In this document: piece by piece, positions 63,829-64,000 of the stretch
How positions within the stretch are numbered: the first letter of the stretch is position 1
Layout of the letters: every line of letters begins with the position of its first letter
Source of the DNA: Bifidobacterium apri
Lineage (GTDB): Bacteria; Actinomycetota; Actinomycetes; Actinomycetales; Bifidobacteriaceae
Direction of reading: 5' to 3'
DNA length: 64,000 nucleotides
NCBI RefSeq assembly: GCF_009299485.1
Contig: NZ_WBSO01000005.1
Location: 62,001-126,000 of the forward strand
Made by a program: the position numbers and the translations under genes
The notes under the pieces: generated by a model
Seen by the model: only the letters and a program-made list of their open reading frames with translations
Databases searched by the model: none
Told to the model about the DNA's origin: nothing

Positions 63829-64000
63829 TTACACAGCGACATAGTTCGACATCTGCTGGAGTATCGGTATTGTGGACGCCGCCCACGGATATACCCATTG
63901 AAGCAGCGCGGCGGCTGCGGCGACGGTGAGCAGCGCCATCAGAATGATGCGAATCGGCAGCACACCCGGCTGAAGCCGCAGAATCGTGCCGTAAATGCTC
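63829..64000 (-). CDS. C-terminal end of a membrane protein (partial, runs off window)
   Basis: A minus-strand frame enters at the window edge and ends with TAA at 63829. Its 56 residues include a C-terminal membrane helix (IRIILMALLTVAAAAALLQWVYP) and a short tail ending SNYVAV. In actinobacteria a sortase often lies here, and some sortases end in such a helix, but the catalytic part is outside the window. Confidence 0.65.
   Translation of the reverse strand, partial: SIYGTILRLQPGVLPIRIILMALLTVAAAAALLQWVYPWAASTIPILQQMSNYVAV

Overview
The window is chromosomal DNA from a high-GC Gram-positive bacterium, most likely a Bifidobacterium. The evidence is the actinobacterial origin layout (rsmG-jag-yidC-yidD-rnpA-rpmH | dnaA-dnaN-recF-DUF721-gyrB-gyrA-DUF3566), a FhaA-FhaB-PP2C-RodA-PBP-PknA-PknB cell-shape/signalling operon, PEP carboxylase, ThrE, and a plasmid Rep relic of a kind known from bifidobacterial plasmids. 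The genus is inferred from gene content and order; no database was searched.

Layout. 1-2.6 kb: the C-terminal end of a membrane protein (probably MurJ/MviN-like), trxB, and a repeat-rich convergent spacer. 2.6-11.2 kb, minus strand: parB, parA, a roughly 2.1 kb gene-free segment rich in parS sites, then rsmG, jag, yidC, yidD, rnpA and rpmH. 11.2-23.1 kb, plus strand: dnaA, the dnaA-dnaN spacer dense in DnaA boxes (best oriC candidate), dnaN, recF, DUF721, gyrB, gyrA and a DUF3566 membrane protein. 23.3-26 kb: an alpha/beta hydrolase and a VanZ-RDD membrane protein. 26.1-29.6 kb, accessory: an XRE regulator, an anchored Ala-rich coiled-coil protein, a secreted protein that looks cut short, and a relic joining the start of a tyrosine recombinase to the helicase half of a CRESS-type Rep. 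29.8-39.7 kb: gdhA, mscL, tRNA-Ala and tRNA-Ile, a SRAP protein, a YgjP-like metallopeptidase, a CorC-like protein, carbonic anhydrase, ahpC, and an AhpF-like reductase with swapped domain order. 39.68-40.07 kb: a 372-bp deleted insertion sequence with perfect 25-bp inverted repeats and an 8-bp target duplication. 40.8-53.1 kb: ppc, a ThrE-type exporter, dcd, a MalY-type lyase, a small conserved-looking protein, a lysophospholipase-like hydrolase and an S9 peptidase. 53.4-62.6 kb: the FHA/PP2C/RodA/PBP/PknA/PknB operon. 62.6-64 kb: repeats, a PabA/TrpG-type amidotransferase, and the end of a membrane protein.

How it fits together. DnaA, DnaN and gyrase start and support replication. ParA and ParB, with at least ten parS or near-parS sites around and inside parB, segregate the origin. 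The PknB operon links cell-wall sensing by PASTA domains to elongation by RodA and its PBP. AhpC and the AhpF-like protein form a peroxide-reducing pair.

Main unusual signals: the parS zone, including exact sites inside parB and two extended palindromes; DnaA boxes upstream of parA; the recombinase-Rep chimera beside a truncated surface protein; the deleted IS; and two families of dispersed hairpin repeats that sit almost only between convergent gene ends. I found no CRISPR array, rRNA operon, intact prophage or obvious defence system.
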